Shown one piece after another: positions 5,206-5,587 of a stretch of 5,587 nt of DNA. Position numbers and translations under genes: made by a program. The notes under the pieces are model-generated. The model made no database searches. It had not been told where the DNA came from and saw only the letters and a program-made list of their open reading frames with translations. Numbering within the stretch: the first letter of the stretch is position 1; each line of letters starts with the position of its first letter. The stretch is from NCBI GenBank assembly GCA_011390085.1, contig JAABTB010000173.1, forward strand, positions 1 to 5,587, written 5' to 3'. This DNA comes from Desulfobacula sp. GTDB taxonomy: Bacteria > Desulfobacterota > Desulfobacteria > Desulfobacterales > Desulfobacteraceae.

Positions 5206-5587
5206 TATTTCTTTCAGCAATATCCGCCGCCGGAAGGGCCGGATGATTTTTCTTGTCCTGGGTCTGGTCATCGGCATTTCAACGGTGGTGACCCTGTTGT
5301 CCGTGACGGATACCATGACCCGGGATATTGAAGAAAAACTCAACCAGTTCGGGGCCAATATCGTCATGGTTCCAAAGAGTGAAAACCTGGCCCTCAATTA
5401 CGGCGGCATTGATGTGGGAGGGGTGAATTACAGTGTCCCTGAAATGGATGAAACCAAACTTTCCGAAATCCGGACCATCCAAAACAGCAAAAATATTTCC
5501 ATTGTGGCCCCGAAAATTCTGGGGGCCGTGACCATCAATGAAAAAAGAGTCCTGATGATGGGGGTCTGGTTTGAAGAGGAAATCGCC
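5192..5587 (+). CDS. MacB/FtsX-type ABC transporter permease, N-terminal part (3' end outside window)
   Basis: The 132 visible residues are typical of the MacB-type (FtsX-like) permease N-terminus. A basic amphipathic start (NISFSNIRRRKGR) is followed by TM1 at about 19-38 (MIFLVLGLVIGISTVVTLLS). The periplasmic core domain then begins with DTMTRDIEEKLNQFGANIVM, VPKSENLALNYGG and the VNYSVPEMDETKLSEIRTI region. Such permeases usually have a large periplasmic domain between TM1 and three later helices, and pair with a separate LolD-like ATPase. Those parts must lie to the right. The GTG start at 5192 is supported by GAGGAGGAAG about 5 nt upstream, inside the preceding gene; the 14-nt overlap suggests translational coupling. 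MacB-type systems couple cytoplasmic ATP use to periplasmic work rather than always moving a substrate. Downstream of HMA and DUF2318 proteins, a role in periplasmic metal or redox handling is likely. The reading frame is open to the window edge. Confidence 0.9.
   Translation, partial: MKLHNISFSNIRRRKGRMIFLVLGLVIGISTVVTLLSVTDTMTRDIEEKLNQFGANIVMVPKSENLALNYGGIDVGGVNYSVPEMDETKLSEIRTIQNSKNISIVAPKILGAVTINEKRVLMMGVWFEEEIA

Overview
The window looks like chromosomal DNA of a Desulfobacterota-type (deltaproteobacterial) bacterium, probably close to the Desulfobacteraceae. This rests on the style of the proteins: an NtrB-like membrane kinase with a sigma-54 activator, a secreted SYLF protein, and a DUF2318/MacB-type operon. 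Base composition is moderate. It is an inference, not a database match. No RNA gene, insertion sequence or CRISPR array was seen.

Left part, minus strand (1-966): the N-terminal 112 codons of the adenine DNA glycosylase mutY run off the left edge. Upstream of it is a secreted SYLF/YSC84-domain protein. Between them lies a strong hairpin whose foot abuts the GTG start of mutY. An A9 run sits inside the first 20 codons of mutY.

Middle part, plus strand (about 1060-3630): a sigma-70-like promoter candidate precedes a two-component pair. The first gene is a four-TM-helix histidine kinase with an NtrB-like transmitter. The second is an NtrC-family response regulator with receiver, AAA+ and Fis-type HTH domains.

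Right part, plus strand (3631-5587): a 214-bp regulatory region leads into a tight operon. It contains two 16-bp dyads 22 bp apart and, about 110 bp downstream, a -24/-12-like element. The operon encodes a secreted heavy-metal-associated (HMA) domain protein, a secreted six-cysteine DUF2318 protein, a one-TM protein with what looks like a cysteine-less HMA fold, and the start of a MacB/FtsX-type ABC permease that continues past the edge.

Working model: an envelope signal, perhaps metal or redox, is read by the kinase. The phosphorylated regulator binds the twin dyads about 133 and 155 bp upstream of the predicted start and drives sigma-54 transcription of a periplasmic metal/thiol-handling ABC system. 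The operon recalls the P19/Fet-type iron systems (DUF2318 plus FtsX-like permeases). Here, in the part visible, HMA-type proteins stand where the P19/FTR1 components are expected. The regulatory wiring and the substrate are inferences.
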